From: Tenuibacillus multivorans | Lineage (GTDB): Bacteria > Bacillota > Bacilli > Bacillales > Alkalibacillaceae | Length of the DNA: 64,000 bases | Assembly (NCBI RefSeq): GCF_900103915.1 | Contig: NZ_FNIG01000008.1 | Span: 1-64,000 of the forward strand | Reading direction: 5' to 3' | In this document: piece after piece, positions 1 to 9,360 of the stretch | Position numbering within the stretch: the first letter of the stretch is position 1 | Layout of the letters: every line of letters begins with the position of its first letter | Program-made: the position numbers and the translations under genes | Notes under the pieces: model-generated | What the model saw: only the letters and a program-made list of their open reading frames with translations | What the model was told of the DNA's origin: nothing | Databases searched by the model: none

Positions 1-285
1 CGAGCCATCACGATCTCGAGGGGTAGCTATGTCTAACTCTCCTGACGTAGTGTGTACCGTTTTCTTTCCATAACCATTTCTTCGATTCGTAGAATCTTTT
101 TCAGTCTTATCATTCGATTCATAGCCCAGGTGGTGATTCATTTCACCTTTTAACATCGCTTCAAACATTGGACCAAAAATGTCTTTTAGAGCACTTTGCA
201 TCTCTTCTACTGATGTGGGTTGGTACTCTTCAATAATTTTATTAGCTAGATTGACTGATTTCGGATCACGCTTAATTTTTGTCAT
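1..285 (-). CDS. IS256-family transposase, N-terminal part
   Basis: The frame reads from an ATG at 285 (ribosome site GGGAGG) to the window edge with no stop, giving 95 residues. It carries the hallmark N-terminal stretch of mutator-type (IS256) transposases: DIFGPMFEAMLKGEMNHHLGY, NRRNGYGKK and TPRDRDG. The catalytic DDE residues would lie beyond the edge, so whether the transposase is active cannot be judged. It would mediate copy-and-paste transposition of the element it sits in. Confidence 0.9.
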   Translation of the reverse strand, partial: MTKIKRDPKSVNLANKIIEEYQPTSVEEMQSALKDIFGPMFEAMLKGEMNHHLGYESNDKTEKDSTNRRNGYGKKTVHTTSGELDIATPRDRDGS

Positions 286-397
286 TTTGAATTCCTCCCA
301 ATTCCATATATAATCAGTCTAGGTAAATAAAAAAAATCTAAACCAGTAAATAGAAGCCGTACACTCTTCTACTTACACAGTTTAGATTACACTCTCC
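1..397 (-). mobile_element. IS256-family insertion sequence, one end
   Basis: The block contains the first part of a mutator-type transposase and, upstream of it, an end that reads GGAGAGTGTAATCTAAACTG on the minus strand, followed by a TGTGTAAG-like core typical of IS256 terminal inverted repeats. The outer boundary is inferred near 397, only 16 bp after the serpin stop codon. The other end lies outside the window, so the target duplication cannot be checked. Confidence 0.75.
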
Positions 398-412
398 AAG
401 TTAATAGCTTCT

Positions 413-1609
413 CTATTCCCCATAATAAGTCCCCATAAATAATATTGAATCTGTCTCTTCATCAGCAATCACATACAAAAATGGACGATTCGCCTGGAAC
501 ACTTTCCGTTCTGGTGACCCTGATTCTACCATTGCTACTGCCGTTACTGCTGCCGCTTCGCTTCCCTCTTCATTCACTTCAATAACAGCTTTGTGAAGGA
601 CATCATCAATTCTTAATCCACTCTCAGACATACCCGAAAAATCTGCTGCTTGAAAAGGGCGTTCCATTCCTAAGCTGATTAAATTATCTTTAATGCTTTT
701 AACACCATACTTGACCTTGAAGCTTGGCATTTCGATTATGACGTCCTCTTCTGTATTCATATTTTCAATCATACCATTCCATCGACTTGCATCTAAATCC
801 TGTATCATAGCATCTAATGATTTATTATCTTTAGGCAGCATCACGTACATCGAGGTACTTCCCTCTCCGTATTCCATCTCAATCATCTGATAATTTTCAC
901 CTTCACCGTATTGAAGGGTTTCTTCTTTTTTCATCATGGAGACGGTGACGCTTTGATCTTTATTCACATGGAATTTTTCATTTGAAGTTCGGTCTTTATT
1001 AAATTTTTCTTGCCATTCTCCTTTAAAATAAATAGCATTGATTAAATACATTTGAATATTACCTGGGATTGATGACGTTATAATTTCGTCAATTAAGCCC
1101 TCGGTCTCATCACTTACCCAATGATTTATTTCATCAACTGTTTGATCTGAAGTAAAATCTCGTTCAAATATACCAGAATCAAACGTCTTTTCGTTCGTTT
1201 CAATAAACTCATCTTTTACCTGTAAACCTTCCCTAAACCAAATGGAATTGGCCACACTTAAATCAACATCTGATAGCTGATTCAAATAATTAATGTACTC
1301 TTGATAGCTTTCATTTAGCTGTTCCATCTCTATTTCACTATAACCTAGCACTTCAGCCATATCATCTTTTGTTTCACCGCTAGCTCCTTGATAGGTCATC
1401 GTTAAGGCTGTTGAAATACTAAAAGGTGAGATAAACACACTTTCATTTTCATCTTTTAATTCATTAAAAATATCCCACGCAAATTGCGTATTTCCCTCCA
1501 TCATTTGATCATTAATTTTGGAAGAATCCAGATTATGTTGCGTTGATGAACTACCACAAGCGGTCATCAATACTAACATCACTAGTGTCATCATTAGCTT
1601 CTTATACAC
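413..1609 (-). CDS. Serpin-family protease inhibitor, lipoprotein
   Basis: The 398-residue protein starts with a lipoprotein signal (lipobox LMTAC, Cys18), so it is probably tethered outside the membrane. The body matches serpins: NSIWF, YLINAIYFKGEW, a hinge EEGSEAAAVTAVAM near residue 345 and the C-terminal signature RPFLYVIAD. An intact small-residue hinge suggests an inhibitory serpin. Counting from the hinge puts P1 near the Ser of VESG, which is inference. Serpins trap serine or cysteine proteases as covalent complexes. Bacterial serpins are patchily distributed, which suggests acquisition. The gene stands alone, with an IS256 end 16 bp downstream. Confidence 0.92.
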   Translation of the reverse strand: MYKKLMMTLVMLVLMTACGSSSTQHNLDSSKINDQMMEGNTQFAWDIFNELKDENESVFISPFSISTALTMTYQGASGETKDDMAEVLGYSEIEMEQLNESYQEYINYLNQLSDVDLSVANSIWFREGLQVKDEFIETNEKTFDSGIFERDFTSDQTVDEINHWVSDETEGLIDEIITSSIPGNIQMYLINAIYFKGEWQEKFNKDRTSNEKFHVNKDQSVTVSMMKKEETLQYGEGENYQMIEMEYGEGSTSMYVMLPKDNKSLDAMIQDLDASRWNGMIENMNTEEDVIIEMPSFKVKYGVKSIKDNLISLGMERPFQAADFSGMSESGLRIDDVLHKAVIEVNEEGSEAAAVTAVAMVESGSPERKVFQANRPFLYVIADEETDSILFMGTYYGE

Positions 1610-1786
1610 GTGATAACCCCCTTTGTATGTTCGTCGTTGTTTATTACAGAAATGTTACAACAAGAAAAACTTGCACTAAATTAATGGCGAAAGCGTTTAA
1701 CAACATTAAACATTTTTAGAGTGCAAAAAAGGATTCTAACTTGGGGTGTCGAAATAAGTAATATTGCGACGAAAGAAGGTGTTGAA

Positions 1787-2656
1787 ATGAAAAGAAATAC
1801 CTATACGATAACCTATGAAAACCAACCAATTGAGTATTCCGTTATTGGTGAAGGTGAACCCATCATGATTTTGCATGGAGGTCATTCTAATTCAACTGAG
1901 GAGTTTGGTTATCAACCTTTAATTCAAAACGGTTACCAAATCATCACACCATCAAGACCTGGCTATGGGCAAACGTCAAAACATTGGGACAATCTCGACA
2001 AGGCTTCTGATGTCTATCGTGCTATTGTTAATCACCTAGCTTTAGAAAAAATACATATCATCGCTGTTTCAGCTGGAGGGCCGAGTGGAATTCATATTGC
2101 ATCAACCTACCCAGAATACGTCCAAAGTCTAACCCTTCAAAGTGCTGTTACTAAGGAATGGCTGACGCCAAAAAATTTATTGTTTTATATGGCCAAAATA
2201 ATGTTCAATCCAATGATGGAAAAATTCACATGGGCCATGACTCGTACCATGAACAACAGGTTTCCCAATTTCATGTTTAAACAAATGGCTCCATCCTTTA
2301 CGACTTTAAAAGGAAAAGATTTGCAGGAGCGCATTTCAACTACTGATATTGATGAAATGAAAAAAATGAATAGTCGTTACAATTCGGGGCACGGTTTTTT
2401 GATTGACATTCAACTCCCTAACCAATTAAAAAAAGAGCACTTGCAAAACATTAAAGCTCCAACTCTGATTGTTCATAGTATCAATGATGATTCAGTTTCG
2501 TTAGACCACCCTAAACACGCAAGCGAACACATACCTAATTCTGAGTTAATAGAAGTGGATACATGGGGACATCTGATTTGGATTGGAAAGGGATCTGAAG
2601 AAGTACATGAAAGACAAATTGATTTTTTGAGGAAGTATTCTCTAGCTAAAGTTTAA
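1787..2656 (+). CDS. Alpha/beta-fold hydrolase
   Basis: The start is placed at the ATG at 1787 (GAAGGTG seven bases upstream) rather than at the GTG 22 codons earlier. The 289-residue protein has the oxyanion-hole motif LHGGHSN, a nucleophile elbow AVSAGG, an acid region around VHSINDD and a late His in TWGHLIW, so the catalytic triad looks complete. No N-terminal signal is seen, so it is probably cytoplasmic. The substrate is unknown; esterase, lipase-like and haloperoxidase-like members share this layout. It is followed 33 bp later by a methyltransferase in the same direction, probably co-transcribed. Confidence 0.85.
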   Translation: MKRNTYTITYENQPIEYSVIGEGEPIMILHGGHSNSTEEFGYQPLIQNGYQIITPSRPGYGQTSKHWDNLDKASDVYRAIVNHLALEKIHIIAVSAGGPSGIHIASTYPEYVQSLTLQSAVTKEWLTPKNLLFYMAKIMFNPMMEKFTWAMTRTMNNRFPNFMFKQMAPSFTTLKGKDLQERISTTDIDEMKKMNSRYNSGHGFLIDIQLPNQLKKEHLQNIKAPTLIVHSINDDSVSLDHPKHASEHIPNSELIEVDTWGHLIWIGKGSEEVHERQIDFLRKYSLAKV

Positions 2657-2689
2657 GATTCATTTTTTAATCATTGTAGGTGGAAATAA

Positions 2690-3394
2690 ATGAGTCGACT
2701 AGATTTCATCCGAAACGAAGGAAAAAAATACCATGATTACTGTTATGATCAATACACATTGTTTGAAGCTGGTTCCTGGTTATACAAACCGGTACAAACC
2801 GTTATGGAAACACTCAAGAAGCTCAAGGAAAATCGAAATCCCAACGTGTTAGACCTTGGATCGGGTGTTGGTCGGAACAGTATCCCAATTGCCCAACAAT
2901 TATCTAAACAAAATGGACAAGTTATATGTGTTGATTTTCTTGATTCAGCACTCGAAAAGTTAAGTCATTATAGTGTTAAATATGATGTTAAAGAAATGAT
3001 TACACCAATCAAGTCCGATATCGCACAATATGACATCACCCCTAATGAATTTGATTACATCGTAGCAGTATCATCCTTAGAGCATGTCGATTCAGAAAGA
3101 AGTCTCGATCGTGTTTTAAGTAATATGGCTAATGGTACAAAGATAGGTGGCATTAATTGTATGATTATCAATTCAGACGTCAAAGAAATTGACCTAAAGA
3201 CTAATCGCGATCGTGATGCCCTTATGGAAGTAAATGTTCCAACTAAACGTATGATTGAAAAGCTAAACCATCATTATCAAAATTGGAATATGATCAAACA
3301 TGTCATCAAACCTCTTGAGTATGAAATAGTACGCAACAATCGCCCTGTACTGTTAAAAACAAATGCCAATACATATGTGGTGCAAAAAGTGTAA
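2690..3394 (+). CDS. Class I SAM-dependent methyltransferase
   Basis: The 234-residue protein has motif I (LDLGSGVGRNS) around residue 56, an acidic motif II (VICVDF) and a motif IV-like segment (FDYIVAVSSLEHVD), the usual order of Rossmann-fold methyltransferases. It resembles TehB/UbiE-type small-molecule methyltransferases, but the substrate cannot be read from sequence. The ribosome site GGTGG lies just upstream. It follows the hydrolase closely and converges on argS. Confidence 0.85.
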   Translation: MSRLDFIRNEGKKYHDYCYDQYTLFEAGSWLYKPVQTVMETLKKLKENRNPNVLDLGSGVGRNSIPIAQQLSKQNGQVICVDFLDSALEKLSHYSVKYDVKEMITPIKSDIAQYDITPNEFDYIVAVSSLEHVDSERSLDRVLSNMANGTKIGGINCMIINSDVKEIDLKTNRDRDALMEVNVPTKRMIEKLNHHYQNWNMIKHVIKPLEYEIVRNNRPVLLKTNANTYVVQKV

Positions 3395-3416
3395 GAAGAG
3401 AACTGAGATTCCCCCC

Positions 3417-5099
3417 TTACATTTTTTCAGGTGCTTGAATTCCAAGTAACCTCAGACCCTCTTTAATCACAATTGATACAGCTTTTACTAAAGCTAACCG
3501 ATAATCAATCATCTCATCCGCTTCTAGTATCTTCACTTGCCCGTAATACTTATTAAATGACTGTGCTAGGTCTATCAAATACTTAGCTATTACAGACGGC
3601 TCATACTCACGAAAACTTATATATATTACGTTTGGAAAGCTCTCTAATTGTTTAACAATTGGCCAGCTATACGGATCATCTAATCCTGCTACATTCGATC
3701 CAATAGCGCGTTCAGCTTTTCTTATGATTGAACACGCTCTTGCATAGGTGTATTGAATGTATGGGCCTGTGTTCCCTTCAAAACGCAACATTTCCCCTAA
3801 TGAGAATTCAATATTATTCAGACGTTCATTTTTCAAATCATGAAAAATAATGGCGCCAACGCCTACCATTTTAGCGACCTCATCTTTATCTTCGAGATAT
3901 GGACTCTTCTCATCAATGTTCTGTTTAGCGAGTTCAATCGCTTCCTGAATCACTACTTCAAGTAGAACAACTTCCCCTTTTCTCGTCGACATTTTCTTGC
4001 CATTTTTTAATATAAATCCAAAAGGAACATGATGCATATGCTTGGCCCACTGGTAGCCCATTTTTTCTAAAACGATAAATAGCTGGTTAAAATGTAAACT
4101 CTGTTCGTGACCGACAACATAGATCGCTTGATCAAACTCGTATGCTTCTTGCCTGTGAATGGCTGCCGTTAAATCTCTTGTGGCATATAATGTCGCCCCA
4201 TCTTGTTTTTGAATCAGACTAGGCGGTAACTCATAGTCACTTAAATCGACAACTTCTGCCCCTTCAGATGTTGTTAGGAGCCCATTTTCTTTTAACAGGT
4301 CAATCGCTTTAGTCATTTTATCATTATAGAAAGCTTCACCATTATATGAATCGAACTCTACACCGAGTAAATCATAGATTTTGGAAAACTCTTTTAAAGA
4401 CTCTTCTCTAAACCATTTCCAGAGTTTAACCGCTTCAGAATCACCATCTTCCAATTTCTTAAACCAAGCTCGACCTTCATCATCTAGTGAAGAATCGTCT
4501 TCCGCTTCCTCATGAAACCTAACATAGAGATGTAAAAGCTCCTTAATTGGATTCGCCTTTACCTTTTCTTCATCTCCCCATAATAGATAAGCATAAATCA
4601 ATTTTCCGAATTGAGTACCGTGATCACCTAAATAATTAATTTTTACTGACTGGTAACCCATTTTCTCTACAATATTGGCAAGCGACTGACCAATGACAGT
4701 TGATCTTAAATGCCCCATTGAAAAAGGTTTAGCAATATTAGGTGAAGAAAAATCAAGAACAACGTTTTGGCCAATACCTTCCTGGCTAGAACCATAGTTA
4801 TTACCTTCTCCTAAGACAGTCTTTAATACTTCTTGACTAACCATCTTCTTATTAAGAAAAACATTAAAAAAGGGTCCCTTAGCCTCTACTTTTTCAAATA
4901 AAGGATGCTGCACTTTTTCTGTTAAGTTTTTAGCTATTTCCTCTGGAGACTGCTTAAGTTTTTGGGCTAATGTAAAGCAAGGAAAAGCCAGATCACCCAG
5001 ATTATCATGCTTCGGTACTTCAATTAAATCAAGAACTTCACTTGAACTAACTCCGAGTTCAAAAGCAATGTGTTCTGCAAGTACTTTTTTAGAATTCAT
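3417..5099 (-). CDS. argS: Arginyl-tRNA synthetase
   Basis: This class I synthetase charges tRNA-Arg. The start is the ATG at 5099, with GGGAGG nine bases upstream, which removes 22 spurious upstream codons that lie in the T-box leader; the product has 560 residues. The HIGH-type motif appears as MGHLRST and the KMSKS-type loop as KKMSTRKG. The N-terminal Add-1 domain and the C-terminal DALR anticodon-binding helices (FNKYYGQV, LGIQAPEKM at the end) are present, so the enzyme is full length. Expression is controlled by the T-box leader immediately upstream. Confidence 0.97.
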   Translation of the reverse strand: MNSKKVLAEHIAFELGVSSSEVLDLIEVPKHDNLGDLAFPCFTLAQKLKQSPEEIAKNLTEKVQHPLFEKVEAKGPFFNVFLNKKMVSQEVLKTVLGEGNNYGSSQEGIGQNVVLDFSSPNIAKPFSMGHLRSTVIGQSLANIVEKMGYQSVKINYLGDHGTQFGKLIYAYLLWGDEEKVKANPIKELLHLYVRFHEEAEDDSSLDDEGRAWFKKLEDGDSEAVKLWKWFREESLKEFSKIYDLLGVEFDSYNGEAFYNDKMTKAIDLLKENGLLTTSEGAEVVDLSDYELPPSLIQKQDGATLYATRDLTAAIHRQEAYEFDQAIYVVGHEQSLHFNQLFIVLEKMGYQWAKHMHHVPFGFILKNGKKMSTRKGEVVLLEVVIQEAIELAKQNIDEKSPYLEDKDEVAKMVGVGAIIFHDLKNERLNNIEFSLGEMLRFEGNTGPYIQYTYARACSIIRKAERAIGSNVAGLDDPYSWPIVKQLESFPNVIYISFREYEPSVIAKYLIDLAQSFNKYYGQVKILEADEMIDYRLALVKAVSIVIKEGLRLLGIQAPEKM

Positions 5100-5123
5100 C
5101 CAAATACCTCCCATAATATAAAA

Positions 5124-5345
5124 AATCTCGCCTCTAAAATAAGAGGCGAGATATCGCGGTACCACTCTTTTTGTTCACACTGAACCAACCTTGACATTGA
5201 TAACGGGATCTCCCCGACTAACCCTACTTCATTCAGGCCGTTCCTCCGAAGTGCGCTTCGTTCAGGCTCAACTATTAGGCTTCCACCATTCCCTAACTCG
5301 CTTGAGTCTCCCCCTAAACTACTCTCTTCATCTTAGGATTAATAG
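5124..5345 (-). promoter_or_regulatory. T-box riboswitch for argS
   Basis: On the minus strand the leader contains stem I elements (AGAGAGTAG, AGGGAATGGTGGAAGCC), then the antiterminator signature GTGGTACCGCG (5155-5166), then a terminator stem CTCGCCTC/GAGGCGAG (5127-5151) and a T run. In stem I the triplet CGC (5253-5255), followed by ACTTCGGAG, is the likely specifier; it is an Arg codon, consistent with argS. Uncharged tRNA-Arg would pair with the specifier and the antiterminator to allow readthrough. The 5' limit is approximate. Confidence 0.93.
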
Positions 5346-5487
5346 TTTAATTTTAAATATATTATCATACCTTTTCATTTAGATAAAGCTCTTTTTACAA
5401 CTAAAGTCTGAGAAAAATTCATTCTCATTGCTAATGGAAAAAGTGACGCCGTGTTATATACTTAAGATGGTTAAAGGAGGTTTTACG

Positions 5488-5661
5488 ATGATTCCAGATT
5501 TAAATCATCATTTATTAACAGAACATAAACGAAATATGGAAAAAATCAATCGACATGCGTGGATATACAGGCAAACTGATGACAAAGAGAATCAGAATAA
5601 CGAAAAACAATTTTGTTTTACTCTCATTAAAAAATGGTGTATTACAATCAGTTATTCTTGA
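5488..5661 (+). CDS. Small hypothetical protein (57 aa)
   Basis: The start is the ATG at 5488, because a near-perfect ribosome site AAAGGAGG lies eight bases before it. The upstream in-frame ATG at 5428 has none. The peptide is polar, rich in Asn, Lys and His, with no signal peptide, no clear membrane segment and no recognised domain. A terminator follows at 5696. The strong translation signal supports a real gene, but the family is not recognised. Confidence 0.5.
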   Translation: MIPDLNHHLLTEHKRNMEKINRHAWIYRQTDDKENQNNEKQFCFTLIKKWCITISYS

Positions 5662-5695
5662 ACTTGACTTAAAATCCAAGTAAAGATAAAAACAA

Positions 5696-5726
5696 CCCGC
5701 CAACAGCATTCAAGCCGTTCGGCGGG
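5696..5726. terminator. Bidirectional terminator
   Basis: A CCCGCC/GGCGGG hairpin lies between the convergent small ORF and the CAP-domain gene. It has T-rich stretches on both sides (TGTTTCC on plus, TTGTTTTTATC on minus), so it can serve both transcripts. Confidence 0.75.
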
Positions 5727-5765
5727 TGTTTCCTTTCCCTTTTTCTATTCTCTCTTCTCTATTTC

Positions 5766-6629
5766 TTATTTACCAATGAACATTTGTGTCCAGTAGGTTT
5801 GTCCATTTGCTTCAACGTAGCCAACACCAATGTGTGTGAAGTTACCGTTTAGGATATTTTTACGGTGGCCATCACTATTCATCCAGCCGTTCATGACTTG
5901 TTCTGGAGAACGTTGACCCATCGCAATATTTTCTCCTGCTGTACGGTAGTTAATTCCGAATTGTTGCATCATATCAAACGGTGAACCGTAAGTTGGTGAT
6001 GTGTGGCTAAAGTAGTTTTTATTAGCCATGTCACGTGATTTTTCACGGGCAACATCACTTAGCTCAACTGATGCTTCAAGTGGTTGTAAACCGCGTTTTT
6101 GTCTTTCTTGGTTTACTAGGTCAACCACCTGTTGTTCGAATGCTTTCAATTCAGAAGTCTGTGATTGATCCTGCTCGACTTGATCTTGAGTTGGTTCTTC
6201 TACTTGATCTTGTCCATTATTAGCAGGTGTTTCGACTGGTTCCTCTTGTTGAGGTTCTTCAGCTGGTTGTTCTTGCTGTGGTTCCTGTTCTTCTACAGGT
6301 TCCTCTTCTTTAGGTTGTTGCGGTTCATGATTGTTGTCATTTTTATCTGAATCGTTACTAGGTTTTTCAGTAGAATTGTCTGGTTGCTCTTGTTCTACAG
6401 GTTCATTTTGCCAATTGTTTGTGTTCCAGAATTGATCAATTAGATCTTGCCAATCAAAATTGGACTCTCCTTGGAACCATAGTGACAATGGCATTGTAAA
6501 ATAATTAACTTCATAAACATTCTGGCTACTTTGGTCATGTTGGCTACTTGCTGCTACTTGTCCAGTAGCTAGAATAATTGACATTAAGATTGCTATAAAC
6601 ATAGCAACTGCTGGTCTAAACATTTTCAA
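5766..6629 (-). CDS. Secreted CAP-domain (SCP/PR1-like) protein, YkwD-type
   Basis: The 287-residue protein has a signal peptide (ending near VAASS) and a long Pro/Glu/Gln low-complexity linker (about residues 75-150). The C-terminal CAP domain has LVNQERQKRGL, SHTSPTYGSPFDMM, AGENIAMG and the terminal YWTQMF. The His and Glu residues typical of the CAP cleft (SHTSP, AGENIA, DGHR) are present. CAP proteins of this class occur at the envelope and on spores of bacilli; the biochemical role is unsettled. A paralog with a nearly identical CAP domain lies at 11.0-11.7 kb. Confidence 0.93.
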   Translation of the reverse strand: MKMFRPAVAMFIAILMSIILATGQVAASSQHDQSSQNVYEVNYFTMPLSLWFQGESNFDWQDLIDQFWNTNNWQNEPVEQEQPDNSTEKPSNDSDKNDNNHEPQQPKEEEPVEEQEPQQEQPAEEPQQEEPVETPANNGQDQVEEPTQDQVEQDQSQTSELKAFEQQVVDLVNQERQKRGLQPLEASVELSDVAREKSRDMANKNYFSHTSPTYGSPFDMMQQFGINYRTAGENIAMGQRSPEQVMNGWMNSDGHRKNILNGNFTHIGVGYVEANGQTYWTQMFIGK

Positions 6630-6855
6630 GGTAAATCCTCCTTATGTTTTGACCCCCATGGACACATTATAACAACTGATTAATAGAATAAAAGAGTTAA
6701 TATATACCAGCACCACTATTTACCCAATTATCAAAATTTGAATAATATTAAAAAATACCTTTGCATATTTATTATCACAAAGGTGGTGATGCTGCAAAGA
6801 ATAAATGTATATCAAGTCATGATCGATGGGAGAAATCTATATGGAGGTGTAAGGC

Positions 6856-7158
6856 ATGGAGAATGAACAGTCAAACCTAAGTCAAAAGCAACAAGAATAC
6901 TGGAAGAAAAACACGCGAATGATTAGTATTCTATTAATCATTTGGGCCAGTGTTTCACTCGTTGCAGGTATTATACTAGCCGTCCCATTTAGTCATATAC
7001 AATTCTTCGGTGTACCATTATCCTTCTGGTTTGCACAACAAGGATCAATACTAACCTTCCTAGTCATTATTTTCTTCTACGCTATTAAAATGGACAAACT
7101 TGATAAAGAATACGATGTTCAGGAAGTCATTTTATCTGAAGAGGGGGGCTCTAAATGA
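6856..7158 (+). CDS. DUF4212 small subunit of sodium:solute symporter
   Basis: The 100-residue protein has two membrane helices (about 24-48 and 60-80) and the motif QYWKKNTR near the N-terminus, typical of DUF4212 proteins that are always paired with a SSS-family symporter. The ribosome site GGAGGTG is strong. Its stop overlaps the start of the symporter gene in an ATGA junction, so the two subunits are translationally coupled. It is thought to support assembly or function of the partner. Confidence 0.92.
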   Translation: MENEQSNLSQKQQEYWKKNTRMISILLIIWASVSLVAGIILAVPFSHIQFFGVPLSFWFAQQGSILTFLVIIFFYAIKMDKLDKEYDVQEVILSEEGGSK

Positions 7159-8840
7159 CAGTTGAAGCCCTAACATTGACACTAGTTGTTATTACATTTT
7201 TAATTTACATTTACATCGGTTGGCGCTCGAAGGTTAAAGATACGAGTAATTTCTTTATTGCCGGTAAAGAAATTCCAGCTGTCGCAAATGGTGCTGCTAT
7301 TGCTGCTGACTGGATGTCGGCTGCATCCTTTATTTCAATGGCAGGTTTAATTTCGTTCCTTGGATACGATGGAACAATCTACCTGATGGGATGGACAGGA
7401 GGTTACGTATTATTAGCCCTGCTTTTAGCACCATATTTAAGGAAATTTGGCCGCTATACTGTGCCTGATTTTATTGGTGACCGCTACTACTCCAATGCGG
7501 CGCGTGCAGTGGCAGCAATCGCGACACTTTTCATATCGTTAACCTATGTAGCTGGTCAAATGCGTGGAGTTGGAATTGTTTTCAGTCGTTACCTTCAAGT
7601 TGATATTGTTATTGGAGTACTCATTGGTATGGCGATTGTTGCCTTCTTTGCGGTTTTAGGCGGGATGAAAGGGATTACCTGGACTCAGGTTATACAGTAC
7701 TCTGTATTAATAGTTGCGATTATTATTCCAGCTGCAGCTATTTCGCTAAAACTTACAGGAAACCCTATCCCACAGCTTTCCTTAACTTTTAGTGATATAG
7801 CGCAAAAGCTAAGCGTCTTGCAGATTGAACTCGGAATGACAGAGTACCTAGCCCCATTCACAGATATGACAGCTATTAACGTATTCTGTGTCACCTTAGC
7901 ATTAATGATTGGAACAGCTGGATTACCGCATGTCATTATTCGTTTCTATACGGTCAAAAGTGTACGTGCAGCTCGGTGGTCTGCTGGATGGGCGCTCTTA
8001 TTTATTGCTCTATTATATACGGTTGCTCCAGCAATTGGTGTTTTTGCAAAATATAATCTCATTACAAGCCTTCATGATACACCAATCGAACAAGCAGAAA
8101 GTTATAATTGGGCATCTAAATGGGAAGAAACCGGTCTTCTCCAACTAGATGATAAGGATGGAGATGGTATTTTAACCTTCTCAGGTGATGAAGATATGAA
8201 TAACGAAGTCACGATTGACCCAGACATCATTGTTTTATCTACCCCAGAAGTAGCAAATCTAGCACCTATTGTCATTGCTTTAGTTGCAGCCGGTGGTCTC
8301 GCAGCCGCTTTATCTACAGCATCCGGTCTATTACTAGCTATGTCTAGTGCCGTTTCGCACGACTTATATTACCGTATATTTAGACCAGAAGCTGATGAAA
8401 AACAGCGTTTAAAAGTCGGACGGATTATGATTTTTCTTGCAGTCATCATCGCAGGTTACTTCGGTATTAACCCTCCTGGATTCGTCGGAGAGGTAGTAGC
8501 CTTCGCATTTGGACTAGCTGCGGCAAGCCTATTCCCAGCAATTTTACTCGGAATCTTCGATAAACGCATGAACCGGGAAGGCGCCATTTGGGGTATCTCA
8601 ACTGGTCTGGCCTTTACCGTTATCATGATCGCCCTCATGCGTTCCGTTCAGGTATTCGGTACAGAAGCTCCGATTATTGAAAGCTTCTTCGGCATACAAG
8701 CTCAAGGTATTGGTGTAATCGGTGCCATTCTGAACTTTATTGTGGCATTTATTGTCTCTAGACGTACTGCGGCTCCACCAGAAGAGATTCAAGAAATGGT
8801 TGAAGATATTCGCGTCCCACGTATATCAGAAAAGAAATAA
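7155..8840 (+). CDS. Sodium:solute symporter (SSS family, ActP/VC_2705-like)
   Basis: The 561-residue protein has about 13 membrane helices and SSS motifs (FFIAGKEIPAVANG, AADWMSAASFI, GGMKGITWTQ, AALSTASGLLLAMSSAVSHDLY). Pairing with DUF4212 places it in the VC_2705/acetate-permease-like branch, which moves small carboxylates with Na+; the exact substrate is inferred. An extramembrane loop near residues 330-345 holds DDKDGDGILTFSGDED, an EF-hand-like acidic loop. A GC-rich hairpin follows the stop and separates the gene from the next one. Confidence 0.93.
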   Translation: MTVEALTLTLVVITFLIYIYIGWRSKVKDTSNFFIAGKEIPAVANGAAIAADWMSAASFISMAGLISFLGYDGTIYLMGWTGGYVLLALLLAPYLRKFGRYTVPDFIGDRYYSNAARAVAAIATLFISLTYVAGQMRGVGIVFSRYLQVDIVIGVLIGMAIVAFFAVLGGMKGITWTQVIQYSVLIVAIIIPAAAISLKLTGNPIPQLSLTFSDIAQKLSVLQIELGMTEYLAPFTDMTAINVFCVTLALMIGTAGLPHVIIRFYTVKSVRAARWSAGWALLFIALLYTVAPAIGVFAKYNLITSLHDTPIEQAESYNWASKWEETGLLQLDDKDGDGILTFSGDEDMNNEVTIDPDIIVLSTPEVANLAPIVIALVAAGGLAAALSTASGLLLAMSSAVSHDLYYRIFRPEADEKQRLKVGRIMIFLAVIIAGYFGINPPGFVGEVVAFAFGLAAASLFPAILLGIFDKRMNREGAIWGISTGLAFTVIMIALMRSVQVFGTEAPIIESFFGIQAQGIGVIGAILNFIVAFIVSRRTAAPPEEIQEMVEDIRVPRISEKK

Positions 8841-8843
8841 TAT

Positions 8844-8871
8844 TAGGGGGGGAGCTTAACTCTCCCCTAAT
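8844..8871 (+). terminator. Hairpin after the symporter gene
   Basis: TTAGGGGGGGAG pairs with CTCTCCCCTAA around a five-base loop, followed by an A/T-rich rather than pure T tract. It may end the symporter transcript partly, or protect its 3' end, before the gene at 8893. Confidence 0.55.
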
Positions 8872-8892
8872 CAATAAAGGAGTGCCATAATC

Positions 8893-9354
8893 ATGACAAC
8901 CATTTTCGCCATCATCACCTTACTGTTATTTATTTTTCAACCATATTTAGATTTACGGGCTTTAAAGAAAGTGTTTGGAATTGCTTTATTCTTGCAGTTG
9001 TTTTATATAATTGGACATTATATGGGGGGGTGGCCCTTTCCGACGCCTACCGTCATTGTACAAATTTTAATCGTGAGTGGTTTAGGTGTTGCCTTAGGTG
9101 TTATTTTTTCAAAAATATGGCCAATACCGTCACATAAAGGATTCGAACGAATTTTTCGAACATTTTTGGTCATGGTTCCGTCATTAGGGCTAGGAATTGG
9201 CTTACAAATCATCTTACAAGGGGCTCAGGCAACCCAGGCAATTTATCTCATGTTTGCTTTGGCTGCCTGGATAGGTTCCGGTCACTTTATCCGAACTGAC
9301 GAAGCTAAAAAGGAGAAACCAATTGGTTCAATCTTTCGGAGAAGAAACGCATAA
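8893..9354 (+). CDS. Integral membrane protein of unknown function
   Basis: The 153-residue protein has four to five hydrophobic segments (about 1-17, 25-45, 53-73, 95-113, 118-135) and a short basic tail. The ribosome site AAGGAG is good. No family was recognised. It follows the DUF4212/SSS pair by 52 bp on the same strand, so it might be an accessory membrane component of that transporter; this rests on position only. Confidence 0.7.
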   Translation: MTTIFAIITLLLFIFQPYLDLRALKKVFGIALFLQLFYIIGHYMGGWPFPTPTVIVQILIVSGLGVALGVIFSKIWPIPSHKGFERIFRTFLVMVPSLGLGIGLQIILQGAQATQAIYLMFALAAWIGSGHFIRTDEAKKEKPIGSIFRRRNA

Positions 9355-9360
9355 TCATAT

